The notes: generated by a model from the sequence alone, not told the origin. Counted from the first letter of the stretch, positions 43,363-55,876 are shown. The stretch is 64,000 nucleotides of DNA from Dioszegia crocea (GCA_001600615.1 BCKK01000008.1:912134-976133), one strand, 5' to 3'. Program-made: numbers and translations.

Positions 43363-46300
43363 ATGGGCCGTAAATCCATCTTCCGCTTCTCTCTCCGTTC
43401 ACCACCACCACCTACTACCCAACCATCCCCCCTCGCCCCCACCGAAGAGATCCAGGACATCCCCCTCCCTGAACCTGAAGATCCTTCAGCTCGGTACATC
43501 CCCCGTCAGTGGGCCCCAAACCGGCTGCAAACACTATACGTCACACCGTCCGAGCAAAACCTTTACCTGGCAGCTATGGCCCAGCTAGATCGTGCCCCTC
43601 CTCCACTCCCACTATGGACTGAACCTGCCCCAACCCTTCCTCCTGTGGCTCATCAGGCCGCTATAGACCCTACACCCCCTTCTATCCTCAACAGCCCAAG
43701 AGGTGCCCCTCTCCGCCTACCTCCAGCTGGACTATCATCGAAATTCGTCATGTCACCCGGAATGCCAGTACAGGGCCTGAGCGTCAGAGAGGAATTCAAG
43801 TCGATGCCCGCTGCGCCTGGCGAGGGTAGTCCGAGCGAACACGCCCTGCTGGCACTATCGGACGATAGTCAATTGCGGTTCCATAACTTCCCGGTGGATG
43901 TGCTTGTTGCTGTTCAAGAGGCGTTAAGGGATGCTTGGCCGAGAGGGCAAAGAAGCGCGTATCCTGATTTATCGGATTTGGGGAAACAGACCAAGGCCCG
44001 TCAGGACGGAAATACATGGATCGTAGTGCTCAAGGGGAACGTATGGCGTCAGGCCGGCAAGACAGAACTAGAGTAAGTTGTCGGGGGCATATTGTAGGAC
44101 TAGTCTCAAACTCAAGCTTACACTTCGCAGTTCCATCAGACTCATTTTGGCCCTGTTGACCACATTGAGTATCCACGGCTGGGTACTTGTCGACCGGATG
44201 CAGGCTGCTGGCGTGAAGTACGATAATCACAATCTACTCTTTGCGCACTCCGCTGCGGTTCAAGCGATACCACCAACCTACTTTGCAGTCTCTATTCCCC
44301 GTAAGCTCAGCTGCACCTTCTATTTCGTGCTCGAAGCTGACCAATTAGTACCGGACCGAATCTCCCTCATCTCCCCTCCACCCAAAGCGACCCCCTCCAT
44401 CATCTCCGCAGTACGCGAAGCTATCGAATCCCAGACGGCCCTGAACAAACGACGAGCCCGGCGAGGTTTGCCTAAAGGTGGAGATCGGAGTTCTGTCATT
44501 TCGGCGAGTAGGCCCAAGAGCGGCGTAGAGTGGGACTCGTGGAAAGGAAGTAAGTTTCCACAATCTCGAAAACGCGAGGGATCCAGCTTACATTTCCAGA
44601 TATTCGATTGGAAGGTTGGGTTCATCCGGGAGTGTACAGATTCTGGTTAGGCGGTATGCGACGATGGCTAGGCAATGGTGTTAAATGGCGTGTAGTTGAA
44701 AAGTGAGTTGGTCGCAGTCTGGATAGGATACTAAGGCCCTGAGCTCATTGGCCAGACTCCACCCCAGCCTAATCCTAACCCTAATAAACGCCCTATCTTC
44801 ACAACACTTCACCCTCCTAACTTCCCTGCCCCTCCTCCCACTCGTCAAAGGCCGCGACATCCTCATATTCGCATCCCAGCAAACATCCGGTTTGACATAT
44901 CGCGATACTTGGAAATCCCAACCTTCCGCCGCTGCCGAAGTCCGCTCGGTCTCCAGGGCAGAAAGTGCAATTATGATCAATCCGTCTGATGCCGTTATTC
45001 ACGATGGCGAAGTTATTCCTCGGGAGATGGAAGATTCAGTACGGAAGGCATCGACGGAAGCTGCGAGGTTGGAAGCGGCAAGTGGTATGGCTGAGGAAAG
45101 GCGATTGGCGGCTGGTTTGGGTCTTGGCGGTGCGGTACCTCCCCAAAGCAAGGGATCCCCCATCAGGACCAGACATGCTAGTCTTCAGACTGGACCTAGG
45201 ATTCCATCCCCTACCAGATTACCTACCATTCCGCAATCTGAAGGCGTCCAGCGAAATACCTCGACAGGATCTAGTAATCCCCTCACACCCGCCAGTGTCA
45301 CTTCCCCTCGCCATCGTAATTTCCTCGTCAAAAAACCATCGTTGAAGCGTGACATGAATGGGAATATCGCGTCTCAACCTCCATCTCGGTCTAACTCTCT
45401 CCGACGAGCTCCGGATCCGCCTTCGGCTCATCAGCGTTTTGCAAGTCTTGATGCTCGGCGCCCTACCGAGGATCAATTCTCGTATGCTGAAGCTGGAGCA
45501 CGCCCGGATGTGGTGAATGTTACCAGTAGGCACGGGATTGGGTCTGAGTACTCTACCAATCCCGATGAAGCGGAATGGACGGTGGTGGATATGTTGCCGG
45601 AGTCGCAGAGGGGACAAGAGCCAGGATTGGGTTTGGGGATGTACGCTCCTGCCGTTGAGGCTGCTGTGCCGGTCGAGTCAATTGCGGCGATCACACATTT
45701 CCCCGACAACTCCGGCCAGACCCTGGCTTGGAACGATGTTGAAACTCCTATGCCACCTCCACTTCCCCCTCGTCCTAATCAACCTTACACTGCCATCCCC
45801 CAATCCGAATCTTCACCTACGAAACCCAACCCTTCTGAGCCCATCCGTCAACTTCCGCCCATCCCCACCTCCCGCGCCGCTAGGCCGAGCTTCGATTCAG
45901 ACAGGTCAGTCTATACCGACGCCCTCACGCCCAGTCAAGCCCCTCATCACAACCTCCCACCTACATCTTACACACCTCTCCATACCCAACGCCCAGATTC
46001 TGAAGTATACGATACACTCAATTTGAGAGATTTAAAAATCACCAATCCGACACCTCCCCCTTTGTCATCCACGGCAGCATCGGCATCGGCAACGGGTATG
46101 ATGGCGAATTTGAATATCCCACTTAGTCAGCCTATCTCTCCAATGAAGGGGAGAGACGCAATGGTGGATGTTGGACAAGGATTCGGGGCGGAGAGTGTTC
46201 GTGGGAGCGTAGGGTATATGCCTAGTTTGGCAAGTCAGAGTATGCTAGGTCTGACACCGGCGATCAGTGAAGGTGGCCCGATCTTGGGAGGGTGGGACAC

Positions 46301-46610
46301 GGCACATGGGAATGTTCCTATGCCTACACCTGCGCAGGCGGCGTATAATGGGAGGTATGTCGGGAATGGGTCAGGCGGGGGAGGTGATGACGGACCGGTT
46401 GTTGAAGGTGGAGCAGGCTCAGAAGTCTTGACGGCGCCTATTGAGGGGAATCGGAAGGGGAAAAAGAGGGAGTCAATGAGGAATATGTTTGGGTTTAACC
46501 ATACTGCTCATCCGCCTGCTGGGTCGGGACTGGTTGAAGTTGGGGAGAATAGTCAAGGAGGGGATGGTGGGGTTGGGAGTTCTAGGACGAAAGTGTCGAT
46601 GCGGGCGTAA
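43363..46610 (+). CDS. conserved fungal protein of unknown function
   Basis: Five exons joined in frame; about 990 residues. The N-terminus is Pro/Ser-rich. A conserved-looking block spans the first four exons: LRFHNFPVDVLVAVQEAL, TWIVVLKGNVWRQ, SIRLILALLTTLSIHGWVL, KYDNHNLLFAHS, AIPPTYFAVSIPLPDRISL, GNIRLEGWVHPGVYRFW and LHPSLILTLINALSS, ending KGRDILIFAS. The pattern of a WxVxLKGxxW strand, a hydrophobic helix and a GWxL strand recurs in fungal proteins I recall only as uncharacterised. The remaining 600 residues are low complexity with Ser, Pro and Gly and no fold visible. It has no signal peptide or certain membrane segment; the helix RLILALLTTLSIHGWVLV is only moderately hydrophobic. Function unknown. 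Confidence 0.75.
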
Positions 46611-46867
46611 GATGTCGTCAGATCTGACAAGTGAGGTATGGCGGTATCTCGACAGGACGGAGATGGTAATTACTTCTTGATTGGAGCTGTTTAGTAGTGG
46701 GTGATGCCCGGTAGATGCCTTTACGATTTAATGAAATTATGATCTTGTGCTCGGATACTACATTTTGTCAACCTGAGCAATCGGGCAAGTTGTTGGACAT
46801 CATGAAACCACTTCAAGCGAGATAGTGATCGTCAAGGTGGACATCTCATCCATCCGAAGTACTAAGC

Positions 46868-47555
46868 CTACCACAGCTCTCTCCTCTTCTCCCTCTTTGC
46901 CCTCGCCAACCGCTTATTGAGGCCCCAATTTGATTTCTGTCCCTCAAGTGACTTTTCCAACTCCGCCGTTTCTTCCGCCGACATCGGTGCCACTCTAGAT
47001 ATCCACTGTGAGTGAACAGCAGGTATTGACAGTCTTTTGCAATCAGCTAGAGCCTCGAGAAGAAAAAGGTTCAGCAACTGACTTCTTTGCAATTTCACCC
47101 CTACTTGAACCCCTCGCCCTCAATTCTTTAATCTCCCTCTTGATCCCTCCATCCCACTTAGGTCCACCCGCATCTCCTCTCCGTTCTCTTCGCCTAGGCG
47201 CAGCCTCTTCGCCTGTAAGATGCACCGACTGGCCATTGACCCACTGCAAGAATGGGGGAACAGCACCGGTAGTATATGACGGAGCGGATGGTGGGGGTGC
47301 ATGATGGAATGTCAAGCCTGAATCGCTCAGATCGGCCGATCTTGAACTCGGCGGTAAGGGATGTGATGTATCTCGGCGGGCCTGAGGTGTAGATGTGCCT
47401 GGTGTAGGCGAGATGGTTTTGGGAGTATGGGGAGAGTTTAAAATTGGAGTTCGGGCAGGTCGGGCATGATGGATTACTGTCCTAATTTGGGTGGCTGCCC
47501 GAGGAGATACGACTCGAGCGATTGTGCGTGAAGACGAGGCGAGAGAGGACGACAT
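46868..47555 (-). CDS. mitochondrial large-subunit ribosomal protein, mL58 (Mrpl20) type
   Basis: Two-exon protein of about 210 residues. The N-terminus (MSSSLASSSRTIARVVSPRA) is a Ser/Arg-rich presequence with no acidic residue, as for mitochondrial import. The second half has IKREIKELRARGSSRGEIAKK joined to LSIPAVHSQWISRVAPMS, then WGLNKRLARAKREKRRELW at the very end. This helix-turn plus a basic end with RRxLW is the pattern of the fungal mitochondrial ribosomal protein L20 (mL58) family. The intron donor is GTCAGT, weaker than its neighbours'. The family call rests on short motifs; another mitoribosomal protein is the main alternative. Confidence 0.62.
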
Positions 47556-48166
47556 GGTTATAGGTCTATAGATGATGAATGTTGTCGATGCGCTTGATGA
47601 TGGTGGTGGTGGTGGTGCCAAATCGAACTTTTGGCGGTCATCCCCGCCTCTCAGGGGCGTGCACCACCCGGAACCAAAATCTCACCTTACCTAAGCCCTA
47701 AGCGCGAGTGACGTTTTTTGTGACTTTCCAGCAAGCCATCTCTGGCGTTTTCCCATTTCCGGATTGATATACCCCATCCCAAGCACCCAAGCAAATCCTT
47801 GACCCCTCCGACTATTCCATGCAATGGGTCAAACGGCCTCTGTTATCGAGCCTGCTTTCATGTGCGGCGTTGTGGAAATTCCGGATTTCCCTTGAAGGCA
47901 CAGCTTCGCCTTCGAGTGCCGAGCTCGAGCTCCGATGACCACACGAGCTTCCATAGATGCGATGAAGACTTGTTCAACCTTCCAACCATCCTACTTACCC
48001 CTTCTCCTACTGATTCTCTAGGTATCACCCTTCGCTAGTCGAAGCGGATCCACTCCTCCCACCTCTCCCTTTGCTGCTCGACGCAGACCACTCAGCCCCG
48101 GCGGCACACAACTTTCATTTTCTCGACACTTATAATCGACGCTCGACACCACAATCTCTTGACGAG
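47556..48166. other. divergent promoter, mitoribosomal gene / secreted protein gene
   Basis: No gene is supported. Transcription should leave in both directions. The final 200 bases before ATG 48167 are an open frame without ATG context and are likely 5' UTR. Confidence 0.4.
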
Positions 48167-51100
48167 ATGAAGCTCATCGTTGCCTCTACGCTCCTTCTGC
48201 CCCTGCTTGCCTCGCCTGTCTTGGCACTGCCAGCACAGGGCGGGACACAGCGCGGATCATCGAAATCTTCCTGGAGGAGATGGCTACAGAACAGGGAGTT
48301 CGCGGGTACGGGGCAGTATGCAGGGAGTGGAGATTCTGGGTCTGGATCTGGAGCTGCAGCTGTAAGTCTACTTACGGGTCACCATCACCCACTCTCCACA
48401 TCGCTAACCTCCAGGCATCCCAATCACCATCCACAGCGGCAAGTTCCGAGATCCCAGTCGGCACCGTCGGTATCGCAACAGGCACCAAACCCCCAGTCGT
48501 ATCCGCTTCCATCCTAAACGATCCCGCACTCCTTCCTTCCGAATCCATCTCAGCGCTATTGGCCAGTACAGCTGCCTTCTCCACATTCACCTACACCCCT
48601 TATACCACATCGACAGCTCCTCCCGTATCGTCACCATCGGCAATTACGGCGGTGGCTACAGGTGGGAGTGAAGGTGGGACCGAAGGATCAATGGCGGATA
48701 GGCTATATGATAAAGCTGGGAAAGCGGCCAAGGACTATATGAACAAACTGCTGGGTCAGGCATTACCTACGGTCACTATGGAGATGGTTTTGATTCCTAC
48801 CCAGGTAAGCTTTGCCCATTTCTCACCAGGTTGCAGAATGGTATGCTGACAGACACAGGACGCAGATGGATCATGGGACTATGTAATCTCTATGGGCTCA
48901 GACGGAACAGCCACTGCTATCCCTTCATGGACGACCAATGTCCCGGCCCAAGCTACCGTAACTCCCACAATCGCCACGACCGCACCGCCATACACGACGG
49001 GTTCATACCCCCTTGCAACAGGTGCCGGAGCTGCACAAGGAGGAAGTAGCGGAGGCGGGGCGAGCGGAGTTGCAGGAGCGGCAGTTGCCCCTGTCCAGTC
49101 AGGATCAGGATCGGGTTCGGGTTCGACCGGATCAAGTTCAGGTTCAGGTTCAGGATCATCGGGGTCAGGATCAGGTTCTTCCAGCCCTAACGCCCCTGCG
49201 CCCGCCGCGCCATCCCCCAACCCAAACCCTTACACCGCCGGACCCGTCACTCTGCCCGCGGACGTATACACCCCTCCTGCGGCACCTTCAGCATCTCCTG
49301 CTGCGCCAGCTGCTTCTGCCGGATCTGGCTCTAGCTCTGGATCTGGATCTTCCGGATCTGGGTCAGGCTCGAGCGGCAGCGGACCCGGCAGCGGAAACAG
49401 CGCATCCCCATCAGGCAGCTATGGATCCCCCGTCACTCCCGGCGGTGACTCTGGCTCTGGCTCTGGCGCGAGCGGCAGCGGAAACAGTGCCTCTCCATCA
49501 GGATCGTACGGTTCCCCTGTCACTCCCGCCGACAACTCTGGCTCTGGTGCATCTCAGCCGAGCGCAGCATCAGCTGCAGATTCAGCTGGATCCGGTCCCG
49601 CCCCCTCCGCTCGACCTCCTAACTCGATGCATATCCCCATCATTGTCGTTCCCTCCACTAGCTCCGTCGATGCGGCCGCTTCAGCCCAACCTACCCCCTC
49701 CGCTGCCCCTATTGGAAACGGCGCGAATGGTGCTCCTGCTCTCGCTGCACCCAGCGCATCTGCCTCCGTATCAGCAGAATCTGAGGGATCTGCAGCTCCG
49801 GCCCCAATCCCCTCTGCTGTCGATTCCGGTAAAGCGGGTGATGTACCACCTATGACTTCCCCCTCCACCTCTATCGCTTCGGAGTCAGCTGCCATTCCCT
49901 CGGCGGTAGACTCTGGGAAAGCGGGCGATGTACCACCTATGACAAGTCCCGGCGCTGCCCTTCCCTCACACACCCAAGGCGCAACGCACGATTATCCTGC
50001 CTGGGCTAGTCATCCGGGCAATAACGAGACGGTCTCCTCTACCCTCTCCGCCGATCCTTCCTTACAGACCAACGGAACTTCATCCACTGTCTCTTCCGAT
50101 GCGGCGACACCTACAAACGGTACAGGGACGCACGAGTACCCTCCATGGGCCAGTCACCCTGTATCCAACGAGACTGTCTCTTCTACCGGATCGGCAGAAA
50201 TGCCCACGGCGAGTAATGGGACGCATGGCGATACCCATAATTACCCTCCTTGGGCTAGTCACCCCGTCTCTAACGAAACTTCGTCAATGACTACCTCAGC
50301 GTCAGATGTAGCGCCGACCGGCAATGTCACTCTGCCAGCCAATGAGACTTCCTCTGGATCAGGCTCGGGATCTACGTTCATCCCCTTTGAACCTACATCC
50401 CTACCCTCCTCATCAACCTCAGCGACTTCCCTTGCTGCAGCGGAATCTACCTCGTCAGTCTCCGCGAACTCTACCGAGTCTATCCCCTCATCGTCCTTAT
50501 CGGCGAATGCGACAGCTAGCGAAACCCTCCCTTCATCATCTGTCGAACCCACCTCTACCTCTACGTCGATGAACGCCACGTCAGTGATGCCCGCACCTAC
50601 CGCCGCCCCCATTGCAGATGGTATCTCTACCAACGACAATGGGATCGCTACGGAGATGGCAACAAGCACCGTTGTGGTGAATGTCACGATGACTATGACT
50701 CAGGCGTCAGCTACAGGTACGGCTACTGCCAATTCGACTTCTTCGTCGATATCGGCCGAACCTACCTCTACCGCAAACTCCACCTCCATATCAGTTGAGC
50801 CTACAGCTTCGGCATCCTCCTCTTCGGCCTCAGCCACAATGACTATGCCTGCTTCGGCAGACATCACTAGCATCATCGGGGAGAACTACCATGCTACACC
50901 AAGCCACAACGCCACATCCTCCTCCCCTACCGCCACATCAACAGAGACCGGCGTGTCTTCTCCCAGCACACCGGTCTCTTCTTCCTCTAGCGATTCGGCA
51001 ATCCCCACCGTATCGTCCCCTTCTACACTCAACACTCCATCCTCGACCCCATCCCCATCTGCCTCTTCGACCACAGCTAGCGAATCGGCGTCAGTCGTCC

Positions 51101-51234
51101 CTTCTCCTGCCCCGACGGGGGCGGCAGAGGAGGAATGCCTAGAGAGTCGATTCTTTGATGATGAGGGACAGGAATGGGAGGAGGTTTGGGTAGATGAGTC
51201 TGAGATCCAGCCCGATTGGGTTGTGTTGGAGTAG
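48167..51234 (+). CDS. secreted Ser/Gly/Thr-rich mucin-like protein
   Basis: Three exons (introns about 48362-48413 and 48806-48860); about 985 residues. A clear signal peptide, MKLIVASTLLLPLLASPVLA, is followed by LPAQ. A more ordinary domain spans residues about 65-230, including EGSMADRLYDKAGKAAKDYM and DADGSWDYVIS. The rest is low complexity: Gly/Ser runs, then a long Ser/Thr/Ala tract with many NxS/T sites that should be heavily O- and N-glycosylated. Internal repeats are listed separately. The protein does not end in a GPI signal; it ends with a compact acidic, Trp-rich segment, ECLESRFFDDEGQEWEEV then QPDWVVLE. That argues for secretion or non-GPI wall attachment. Function unknown; wall or capsule-associated adhesin-like protein is an inference. 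Confidence 0.75.
49090..50290 (+). repeat. tandem coding repeats in the mucin-like gene
   Basis: Several repeat types lie in order. Gly-Ser runs built from GGATCAGGTTCA-like units occupy about 49100-49180 and 49320-49390. Two copies of SASPSGSYGSPVTP lie near 49405 and 49485. Two copies of SAVDSGKAGDVPPMTSP lie near 49813 and 49897. Three copies of a unit with YPxWASHPxxNET lie near 49990, 50137 and 50247. Unit number is likely to vary among strains. Confidence 0.75.
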
Positions 51235-51539
51235 AAGAAGGGAGATTTATAGAACACTTTTGAGGACACTTCTTCATGATTTAGACTTATAATGCATTTT
51301 GCGCTGGTCGCACTTTTATCAATCCGCTTGGGAGGGTCATCATGATCCTACAGTAGATCTGCGGGGATGGAGACGCTGAGCAAGAAGAAGAAGCAAGGAT
51401 AGGGCACGGGCCGCACGGCATGTGCGCTCGGACGCGACTTGCTTCTCGCGACCGAAATTAGTCGCGTCCATACCCTCTGTCCTCCATCCATCACTTCTCT
51501 CTGTCCATCATCCTCCTCCATCATCTTGACCTGGACATC

Positions 51540-52959
51540 ATGCAGTATATATCAATCTTGAAGGACGGTGAGTCTTCTCTGAACCGACGGTCACGCTCAG
51601 AACGTGAGTCCCCACGGCAAAAAGCTGACCTTCTCTAGATCTTGACTTATCCACCAATCCGTACCGATACCTCCGGATTCCACATCCTCGAACAGGTCAG
51701 CTACCTGGAAGAACTCTTTAGCATAGCACAAGCTGACGCAACTTCAGGTCTTGCTCAATTGTACCTTCCATACACGGTAGAAGGACGCGATTGTATACTG
51801 GAAGCAGTGAAGATACAATGCTCAGCTAGGCGAACATGGTTCATCGGAGACTCTCAAATAGAGGGTGAGCTACCATCCCCCGAGGAAGGGCTTAGCTGAT
51901 CGAATCAATAGCTGGTACAATCCTAGTACATCATCCTGTCGACCCATTGTTCCTCGTCATCCCGATAATCTCCGCACTTCTTGAAAAGGTCAGGCTACGA
52001 TCTTAATTACCGCGGCAGCAGGTCACAGAAGCTGACTTGCGCAGACCTCAAAAGGAAGCACTAAATCCATCCCCTTCCAACCGCTCTCGGACCTTTTAAC
52101 TAGTGCAGCTTCTCTCCCCGCCTTTTCTCTGCCCGAAGCCTTCTCAACCTCGACCGACGATAAGGACTCAGGTGCTGGTTCGGGCGGCATCAACGAAGAC
52201 ATCACTCGACTTCTAGCTATCAAGTCTGTGCGCAAGGTGTTTCGCCTATGCTGCGAGCGAAAAGGTTAGCTACCCTGTTGTAAGCCTCTTCAGCGCAAAG
52301 CTGACATCATACAGTCATCCCTCTCGCCCCTCCCTCACCGCCTGAATCCGCATCATCCAGCTCCCCGTCGTCAACACGACAGATCTACTACCGGCCCAGC
52401 CTAGCCCGTACTATCGCGCTCCTCCAGACTAAAGTGGACTACTTCTCCGCTCCAGAGCAATTCGAGCAGTTCGACCACCTCGTCAGGGGTTTAACAAGGG
52501 ATGGATTGCTCGGTGTGGAGATCTCTCCAGAATTGACCCAGGGTAAGTCTACGCGAGCCCATCGTTCATCGGCAGACTTCGCTTTGAGAAGGCAGGGTAT
52601 AACTGACACGAATAGCCGCTCGACGTAAGATGTCATGCGATCATCTAGGCCAATGGCTCGCACCGCCCATCCTCGCTGCTCTTATTGGGTCATACGACTT
52701 TGCCGAGCTATCGGAGTATCAAGCCAATAGGACCGCAACTGCTCTTGCTGCGCAAGTTCCCGTTGTTCCTGCGAAGAAAGTAGATAAAGCTGCGGCTAAG
52801 CGGAAAGCGCCAGCCGGGTCAAGAGGGGTTGAAGTGAGTTTCGAGTGGCAGACCAGATGGCGCGAAGGAGAACTGACATATAGGCTCTTAAGAAGGTCAA
52901 CACGACTTCCATGAGCAAGTTGACGAGCTTCTTCAGGCCAAAGGAGGGAAAGAAGTGAA
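51540..52959 (+). CDS. RNH202: ribonuclease H2 subunit B
   Basis: Non-catalytic subunit of the RNase H2 trimer that removes ribonucleotides from DNA. It has many tiny exons. The first exon, MQYISILKD, joins to LDLSTNPYRYLRIPHPRTG, then LAQLYLPYTVEGRDCILEAV, ARRTWFIGDSQIE and TILVHHPVDPLFLVIPI: the Rydberg-type triple-barrel core. The winged-helix part has ARTIALLQTKVDYFSAPEQF, and then LAPPILAALIGSYDFAELSEY. The C-terminus is ALKKVNTTSMSKLTSFF RPKEGKK, where SKLTSFF is a PCNA-binding (PIP-box-like) motif as in human RNASEH2B. Frame is kept across all joins, several of which split codons. The adjacent sequence after the stop has splice-like elements and may be a spliced 3' UTR. Confidence 0.88.
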
Positions 52960-53606
52960 CGATCTGCAGGTCGACGTTCAGGCTGGGGTTGAGCTGGGAG
53001 TGCGACGTGTCATAGGGGCTGCGGTGAGTTGGGATTTTCGCCTCGGTGAATCGGACAAGCAACTGACAATTAACAGGCTTCAGTTGGGTTAAAAAGGGGG
53101 ATGCTCCTCGGTGCGCGTGGTGAAGATGCGAGTGGAGACAAGGGATCGATGTACGTGGGATAGATATACGTGAGTTGTATCCACAGAGACGTCGCTTGTT
53201 GTCGAAGGCCTAACTGACGGATGACAGATGATGACAACGGGCGATTTGATTCCGACCAGCAAACGGACGTGTGCACCATAGGACCAGAGGGTGCAAATAT
53301 AAGATCTAATGAAGCGGGGCACATACTCAAAACAGAAACATGTGTAAGCTACCAGTATGCTAAGGATGCTCGCTAGTACTTGATAGCTTACGCCTATAGG
53401 TCTTCGCGAAAGATAAGGGCGAACGCAGCGAGGATGTGTCTGGGCTGGATGCCACATAGCGGGATTCGATATTTAGGGCTAAGTCCGAGCATCGATCTGA
53501 GAGATGCACATGCCTGAATTTGAACTTGGGGCAGTTGCATGTGTGATCAGGACTACGTTCCAGTTTGGTTTCTGAATCCACCTCACCCTCCGATCCAGTA
53601 CCTCAT
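52960..53606. other. convergent intergenic, possibly spliced 3' UTR
   Basis: Intron-like blocks continue past the RNase H2B stop: GTGAGT..CAACTGAC..AACAG at about 53022-53075 and GTGAGTTG..CTAACTGACGGATGACAG at about 53170-53227. They suggest that the transcript's 3' UTR is spliced. No coding frame is convincing. Confidence 0.35.
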
Positions 53607-55876
53607 CTACAATCTCGGACCTGGTCCCTGATTCCTTCTCCCCGTCCGAATACTCAACAGCCCATTCGAGACAGCCCTCCCTAACCCTGAAGTGTCAGCT
53701 TTGATGTTGATGTCTCAAGGCTCACCAAGCAAAACTCAGCTGGACTCACTGCTGCTAGACCTTATTACTTCCGAAACATCTTCACCAGGCCATTGACTCG
53801 CTATCGGCGAAGACGGCATACCCATCGGCTCACCCACTATCCCGCCTACACCTGCTATGGCATTTGCGTCTCTCCCCGCCCGTCTACGGCTGATATCGTG
53901 CAGCGCCCAAATATGAGCTCGGGAATTGGAAGCGGGCGCATTGATCCCTTGACCTGAAAAGCTGACGGACTCGTGTAAAGAGGACAACTCGGTTTCGTCT
54001 TGATTAAGCTCGGCGATATTGTCAGATTGACGATGGGTAGAAGTGGGCATTTCGAGCCGGACAGAGTGGATGTCGGTGGTGGAGGGTGTGGGGGTTGTGC
54101 CGAATGCTCTGCGGAGACTTGGAGTGCCAGGTCGGTCAATCATGACTTCTGTCTTTATCAGCTCTGGTACTCATCTATTCCTGATACGGCGATAAAGGAT
54201 GTCGAACTCACGAAGGCGAATGGTATTGACTATTGCACGAAGAGCGCCTACTTCTTCGAGGATGCGCAGAGACTCCGTCATGGTCCGTCTGGGTGTGTGA
54301 GCTGAGTGTAAGAAGTGGTTTCGACTACATAACTCACACTTCATTCCGCCTCTCCATAGTGTCCAGTCCAGCTGCCAACTGCAAAACCACCCGTTTGAGT
54401 CTCGCCACGGCCGCTTCAAGTCCCACCAAAGTACTCGGAGCAGGATCGGCCAGGTGATTAAACGCCCAATCGGCATATGATTGGCGGGACCCGAACGAGG
54501 GGGAGAAGAGAGATCGGGGAGCAGCAAAGTCCGCTGCTGCGCGAGGGGTGATACCAGGTGGCGGAGGACCGGATAAGACACGTCGTGAGCCGGTCGATGG
54601 GATTGGCGAAATGATCTCAGGCGAATGAGGGGTTGAGCCGCGACGGCCTGGATCGACGTTCTCAGCAGGAAGGGATGGGTCGGATAGTGGTATGGCAGCG
54701 TCGGTAGGGCTACCCGGTATAAAGTCGCCAGCGTCGATGGGGTGTGCCGACCCCAGACTCCGCCATCCATTCGTCCCTGCCAACGCGCGTTCCACCTGCA
54801 GATCACTCCGCAAGGAGGTAATCTCCTTGACTAGCAATTCCTGCCGGTCTTCCATCGCCTTAAACCGAGCATCGTTGGCTATGAAGAATGCTGACATTGC
54901 TTCGAAGGGACAAGCCTTTAGATGCGCTGCGAGAGTCGAGCGGGGTATGATGGCGGGACAGCCGCGGGTGGTATGGGTACAGGGAACTCGAGCGGCAGGG
55001 CAGGACCACTGATGGAGAGTTTTCGATGTGTCGTCTACATGTCAGCTGGAAGGTAGGCGCAGACTCACATCGCTCATCGCACATATCACAGATGTTGAGA
55101 CCTGCGGAGGGCCGCCCTCCTTGAGAGCAAGTCTTGGTATGTCGGGGCTATATTGTGTCAGCTTGGCTTCCAGTGCTGACTCCTGGTACGAATCGGTCGG
55201 CCCGAGATAGCTTACAGTCTGATCCCTGAAGGTGAGGAGTACACCACACCTGTCGCATTCCATCTTTCGCTGAAAGCATTCGTAGGCGCGGTGCTCTGAG
55301 ACGCGTTGCTTAGGCATCTAAAAGGTCCGCCTTGAATCACAAATACCAAGTCAAGACAGACATACCTTGAGTCCGCAGTCTCCATCATGACACATCGTCA
55401 CCGCCATGGGGCACGTCCTCAAATGAGCCAGAAGTAAGCCCCGCTGCATGACAACTCCACATCCTTCGGCTGCACATCGCACTTTCAGCTCATCAAGCAT
55501 CTGGTTGGTCAGTTTGCGCAGAATGCTTTTCTGCGTGTCCGAAAACTCACCAGCTTGACTAATTGCTCCGTCTCTCGCAAGCTGTGCGTAGTAAGGGCTG
55601 AGCGATCGATAGGACATTGCGGGTTGACGGATATCGCCCGCTCTATACAGTCTCTGCAAAATGTATGTTTGCAGGAGGTAGTAGTGACTGGATCTACCAA
55701 AGCGGATTGACATATGGCGCAGACCTATGATGATATCAGTATAAATACGATATCAGCCCAAGAGGGGGATATAATGTGGGAAGGGGGGAAGGGGAAGGGA
55801 AAGGGCTCACCAAATTCGCGTCTAATTCCTCCACATAATCATACACGACCTCTGGAGTGAATCTGTGATGCGCCAT
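53607..55876 (-). CDS. RING plus TRAF-type zinc-finger E3 ubiquitin ligase
   Basis: Starts MAHHRFTPEVVYDYVEEL. The RING finger follows: VCAICQSALVDPVTTTSCKH, FCRDCIERA and CPIDRSAL. Then come several TRAF-type zinc fingers across exons: VRCAAEGCGVVMQRGLLLAH with CPM, MCHDGDCGLKMPKQRVSEH, and a final PCTHTTRGCPAIIPRSTLAAH with LKACP. A coiled coil (KAMEDRQELLVKEITSLRSD) and a Ser/Pro-rich region with further helices (VARLKRVVLQLAAG, TESLRILEEVGALRAI) complete it. RING-TRAF proteins are E3 ligases that often oligomerise through the coiled coil; no TRAF-C (MATH) domain is visible. Start and RING are secure. The last exon is uncertain: splicing at GTGAGT near 53747 gives a stop at 53607, while reading on gives one at 53736. 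Confidence 0.78.

Noticed and set aside
48879..49220. Minus-strand ORF rich in Glu, Asp and Pro
   Set aside because: It is the exact antisense of the Gly/Ser repeats of the mucin-like gene; repeats keep all frames open.
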